Of a stretch of 64,000 bases of DNA, positions 60,284-64,000 are shown in pieces. This DNA is from Codonopsis lanceolata (lineage: Eukaryota > Streptophyta > Magnoliopsida > Asterales > Campanulaceae). Within the stretch, counting starts at the first letter, position 1. Every line of letters starts with the position of its first letter. A program made the translations under genes and the position numbers. Location of the stretch: contig CM028379.1 of NCBI GenBank assembly GCA_013146195.2, forward strand, positions 64,724,239 through 64,788,238. The letters run 5' to 3'. The notes under the pieces were generated by a model, which saw only the letters and a program-made list of their open reading frames with translations, was not told where the DNA came from and searched no databases.

Positions 60284-60364
60284 CCTTTTTAACCCCGCCA
60301 ATGTAATTGCTATATATAGCATTGCATTGCCGGTCCCAAGCCCGGATAAAGGAGGAGGGGAAGG
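60284..60364 (+). ncRNA. Candidate twister self-cleaving ribozyme
   Basis: Twister ribozymes cleave their own backbone at a U-A step. All conserved pieces occur in order: CCTTT (60284-60288) pairing with GAAGG (60360-60364) as P1; TAAC (60290-60293) with the expected cut between U60290 and A60291; GCC (60297-60299); the invariant GCCGGTCCCAAG and CCCGGATAAA (60329-60350); and GGAGGG (60354-60359). P3 is closed by a long hairpin, AATGTAA (60300-60306) with TTGCATT (60322-60328) and TGCTA (60308-60312) with TAGCA (60317-60321) around TATA. The match to the rice twister whose structure was solved is, from memory, exact over the central block. P2 is weak (CCC facing GGA). It sits outside any ORF, next to no gene. 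Confidence 0.8.
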
Positions 60365-61214
60365 TTCACTTATTTGCAAAGCAATTGAAGATAATAAGTA
60401 GAAGAAGCGACCTTGTTGTAGCAGTTGTGAGGAGCCAATCAACAAGCAAGCACTCGAATGGTGATGTTATTATTCACAACTTGTAGGCCGACATTAGTAT
60501 GGGTTTACCGATGGTTGGAACCGCAAGTGAGAAAGCAGTGAAATGCCAACATTGGAAACTCTATTTAGTAGTTTATCGGCTACGCTAACATTAAGAATAT
60601 AAGCAACTACACGGCTTGTTGGGGGTAATTTTGCGGTTCTTAGTTTCGGTGGCTCTCGGATGTTGTAGGTATCAATTCCAAGGACCAATTATGTTTGAGG
60701 TTTTACTTACCTTTTATTGCTTGTGTAATGTGTAATATGTTTTGGTGAGTTTACTATAAATTAATCACTGTTCATCTTTCGGGTTCAAAGTGAGTTGCAT
60801 CGCTACTTAGAAGGGTCCGTAAATCGAATTAAGTTACATCTAAATAGTTATGGTAGCTAACATCTACCGCAGTCGAAAGTATATCATTTTGCCGTAGCTA
60901 TTTTCTAACTTGTGCCCTTGGTTTTGGGTATTGTGTAAAATTGTATACTTTTTAATGTTGTACCAATAAACTTGACCTTGTTTGTTGAAAAGAATATGCA
61001 TTTCAACACGTTTGAGACGGCCTTTATTCGTGTCTTTGCATGGTTGAGGTACTCAAGCTTATGTAATGTATAAGCTTATGTGCCTTGAGGATGTGATTTG
61101 TATTTTAGGTTGAAGCTTTAAGTAATTCTACAAATTGTAAGCAATTGGAACATAGGGATGGAAAGACTTCAAACGCTAATATTCGAGCGGAGGTAAGCTA
61201 CATAACTAAAATTC
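60365..61214. other. No feature beyond AT-rich sequence
   Basis: Downstream flank of the ribozyme candidate. Short open stretches occur but show no family motif. Confidence 0.45.
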
Positions 61215-61336
61215 TTGTTGGGGTGCCCTCGTTTGATGGGTGTGCACCATTGTTTTTTTGTTGTACGTAAATGTTTGTTGGGGTGCCCTCGTTTGATGGG
61301 TGTGCACCATTGTTTTTTTTTGTTGTACGTAAATGT
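61215..61336 (+). repeat. 60-bp tandem duplication
   Basis: Two units, 61215-61274 and 61275-61336, both TTGTTGGGGTGCCCTCG... to TTGTACGTAAATG. They differ by T-run length, so this is a very recent duplication. Confidence 0.9.
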
Positions 61337-61910
61337 TACTCCTTCCCATCTTAATCAAGATTTACATAACTTTATTCGTTTCTGTAATTAAGAGTTTAAG
61401 ACTAATAAAGTTGAACTATTGTCGTTGATATCGTGAATCACAATGAGCATTGAGTGACCAGGATTTACCGAAAAAACATTTTATCTTCGTTATTGCAACG
61501 TTTGTTATGATGACAAAGAATTGGAAAGTGGAATGAGATTTGCAACGCTTCGATTGTCATGGTTGCTGTATGGAGTCTTGCGTCCAAGTTGTTTTCCATT
61601 TCCAGGCTATAACTGTATTCCTTTAAAACTTTGTGTTACTGCTTAGCTACCATAACATGTACCAGCTGTCCTTGTACTAAAGAGATTTCTAATGTTAGTC
61701 CATGTACTAAAAATATGCTCATTTTTGCACGTTTCTCGGCCCAATATCGTTAAAGACTATTTTGTTAAGTGTTAGCACAGGATCATTTTGGGGGTAAAAC
61801 ATGAAGTTGAAAGCCACAGATCATCCCCCTCTTAGTTCATCTTCCTTTTCGTCATATTAGGCTCACTCAACTACCACCACCACCATCATTCAAGCTTACC
61901 CGGCACCACC

Positions 61911-61947
61911 TCTTCTCTCTCTCTCTCACTCTCGCTCTCTCTCTTTC
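61911..61947. repeat. (CT)n microsatellite
   Basis: Imperfect CT run within a C/T-rich stretch, preceded by (CCA)n near 61872-61886. Confidence 0.85.
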
Positions 61948-62220
61948 TTACGTGCTTACTTTAGCTGGGGATTGCAACAACTTAACCCCTAATCATGCCA
62001 AATTTTGTACCAATGATACAGTGGGAATAAAAAGGGTTGGATATCTGGGACTGTTTTGGGGCAAAGCATAATTCCAGAATGTGGGCTGTCTTAGGAGCAA
62101 AGTTACACATGGATTTGGCGGTATTTTGGGCAGGTTCTATGCGTGTGAGTTGCTTTGGAATTGAGAGGTAGTTTGGGCGTCCATAATTGCATAAAGGTAG
62201 GCGTGTGAGGGGTTGCTAAT

Positions 62221-62826
62221 ATGATAGGTACTCCATTGGTCATCGACTCCCCTACAAAGAACATGTCTAGACCTAGCGTTGCTAGGATCTGCATTGAAGT
62301 AAATCTCACTAAACCTATTCCTAGTCGCATTTGGATTGATAGCGGATCCTCGAAGGGCTTTTGGCAACCGATCGGCCGAACATCTTCCTCTTTATTGCAG
62401 TTTCGCCATAGACATGGTCATGATCGAGAGTCGTGCAAGATTTCCCTCAACCAGGCTCATGGGCGAGAATAATCAAGAAGAGCCATTGTTCACAAGGGTG
62501 AAATTCATATCCAAGACAAGGTCGCTGCTAACAAGATGGCACGGAAGCCTAAGGAAACCATTGCTTCGGCTCTTGTCAATAATCGTGCCTGCTATGGGTG
62601 ATATTCCTTCTAGCAAAGCACCTCCCACGTCCCGATCACGTGCGTGTATCTGCTGCAAATGCTTGTTGAACGCCGCTTTGAATCTACCAAAAGCCGTGCA
62701 TCCAAAGCGGCATCTCCTATGCTTAATACCCTTTCGACATCTCCCCTAGACAAGATCGACATCTCCATGCATATTAATTCCACGCTAGATTGCTCCTCCC
62801 ATTCCAATGGTCGTAGCAAATTCTAA
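62221..62826 (+). pseudogene. LINE ORF1-like fragment (DUF4283/CCHC)
   Basis: MIGTPLVIDSPTKNMSRPSV, then ARICIEVNLTKPIPSRIWID, parallels LINE ORF1 at about 2690-2830 of this window (GRPLMLDQPTTNLTRPSVAR, KPIPKRVWID). The zinc-knuckle region remains as RHGHDRESCK with the first cysteines lost, and frames shift after about 62470. It is a diverged relative, not a copy of the full LINE, and it has no tail or target-site duplication visible. Confidence 0.75.
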
Positions 62827-63139
62827 CCAAAGATATCGCGATCGTTCACCAAGTCGCGATCTGTTCACCAAGTTGTTCACCAAAATATCAATTTATAATT
62901 ATTGAATTATGTATTGTAAATTTGTAATTTGTCAATGGGTCTATGGAGGATTGAGCAATTGACAATTTTTGTAATATTTTGAACCAGATTATCTTTTTAA
63001 TGAATACTCGTGAATGACTACCGGTGTTTGGTTTATTACTTCATAATCATATCTTATAGGATGTATGAACAATTAGGTGTTCGGGTCAGTGCTGTAATGC
63101 GATTGGCTAGTGTAGATGGGAACAGAATTGGATGTATAT

Positions 63140-63605
63140 TATTTTTTAAAAAAACAAATTTCATAACGTTTCTAAAAAAAACGTTGTAATATACAATTTA
63201 CAATGTTTCTATAAAAAACGTTGTAAATGATATATTACAACTTTTTTTTAGAAACGTTGTAAACTATCATTCACAACGTTTTTTATAGAAACGTTGTCAT
63301 ATAACTTTTACAACATTTTTTAGCCAACGTTGTTATATCATTTTACAACGTTTTTAACTCAAACGTTGTCTTATATTTATTACAACGTTTTTAGAAAACG
63401 TTGTGCAATGTTTTTTACAACGTTTTAAAAATGTTGTCTAACAGCTTTTGAGACAATGTGGGAGGCCAAAAACAACGTTTTTTGCAACGTTTTAAAAAAC
63501 GTTGCGAAATTAAATGACCTATTACAACGTTACATTTAACAACGTTTCAGAAAACGTTGCGAACACTCTTTTACAACGTTGTAAAAAGTCATTTTTGTTG
63601 TAGTG
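63140..63605 (-). mobile_element. Second CACTA terminus with palindromic subterminal repeats
   Basis: Ends ATTTTTGTTGTAGTG at 63605 (CACTACAACAAAAAT inward). The 460 bp before it are filled with ACAACGTTT/AAACGTTGT words and GAAACGTTGT variants. Same orientation and terminal sequence as 35095-35562, different detailed sequence. The rest of this element should lie to the left; no CACTACAAC start with matching subterminal repeats is found in the window. Confidence 0.8.
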
Positions 63606-64000
63606 TGTTGATGTTATAACATCGTCAGTCACATTGAAGATCTGAAACTGTTTTGTCTTCCTGTTCAGTTTTTAAGGAAGCTGTTTTTATTTCTTCCCAC
63701 GTTTTTGTTTAACCTGTTTATGTGGGGTTTTTGTTCTCCAAGACTCATTGTCTTGTGAGAATATTTTGTGTGTGTTTTCACAATTGTTTTTGTAAAAACG
63801 ATTATTATTTTTAGTGAAATCTTTGTGGCCTTGAGGCTAGGTCTACAAGTATTATCTTGTAGATTGTTTTTTGGTTAAACTTGCATTCAGTTTTTGTTTT
63901 GTGTTTATACTTCCGCTGCTATTATTCTTTGTTGTCCATTGTGATTCCCATTGTAGCTTCAATCACAGCTACATTGGAAATTATCTTGGTCTCTCATGTG
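63606..64000. other. No feature seen
   Basis: T-rich sequence without recognised coding or repeat motifs. It could be flank or part of a copia-type LTR, but I see no terminus. Confidence 0.4.

Noticed and set aside
61333..61400. Second Stowaway-like end (TACTCCTTCCCATC)
   Set aside because: Match is limited to about ten bases and no partner end is seen.

Overview
This 64 kb window is AT-rich nuclear DNA of a flowering plant, probably a eudicot. It carries Ty3/gypsy chromoviruses of the Tekay/Del type (CCHC gag, pol with C-terminal chromodomain, initiator-Met tRNA primer site), a plant L1-type LINE with RNase H, two CACTA (En/Spm) termini, and spliced exon pieces of ordinary plant genes. I see no intact host gene. 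Almost every coding signal is a transposon ORF, usually broken, or a captured and decayed exon fragment. The species cannot be fixed from the sequence.

Layout. 1-1883: plant mobile domain (PMD/MAIN-like) pseudogene, itself a transposon-associated family. 2076-7862: full-length but dead LINE between 13-bp target-site duplications (TSDs). 8232-17238: LTR element A with very long (4.5 kb) LTRs and a coding-poor 1.6 kb interior. 17239-26113: a pile-up of truncated LTRs in both orientations (B, C, D, E), with a 190-bp tandem array, a 125-bp tandem repeat and a 5'-truncated LINE tail. 26114-35562: a gene-fragment tract ending in a CACTA terminus. It holds exons resembling beta-galactosidase, auxin response factor, AIR carboxylase, an LRR receptor kinase, a CRM-domain splicing factor, MSH2 and a PHD finger. 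35563-44657: more LTR debris (G, H) and a minus-strand chromovirus (I). 44658-44757: a 100-N assembly gap. 44994-57224: a plus-strand chromovirus (J) whose pol is split by a solo LTR (K) with a perfect 5-bp TSD. 57230-59280: a 0.95 kb direct repeat. 60284-60364: a strong twister ribozyme candidate. 62221-62826: a LINE ORF1 fragment. 63140-63605: a second CACTA terminus.

How the parts relate. The Tekay-like LTRs differ in sequence but share one plan: a TATA box, a short leader with a GC-rich block, a splice-donor-like AAG/GT, then a long tail ending near the primer binding site. Elements I and J are protein-coding, though both are decayed. A has recognisable primer site and polypurine tract but no reverse transcriptase, so it would have depended on partners such as these. 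The captured exons beside the first CACTA end keep GT/AG splice sites and introns, so they were copied at DNA level. The most unusual single item is the twister-like RNA; the most unusual region is the multi-gene capture tract.
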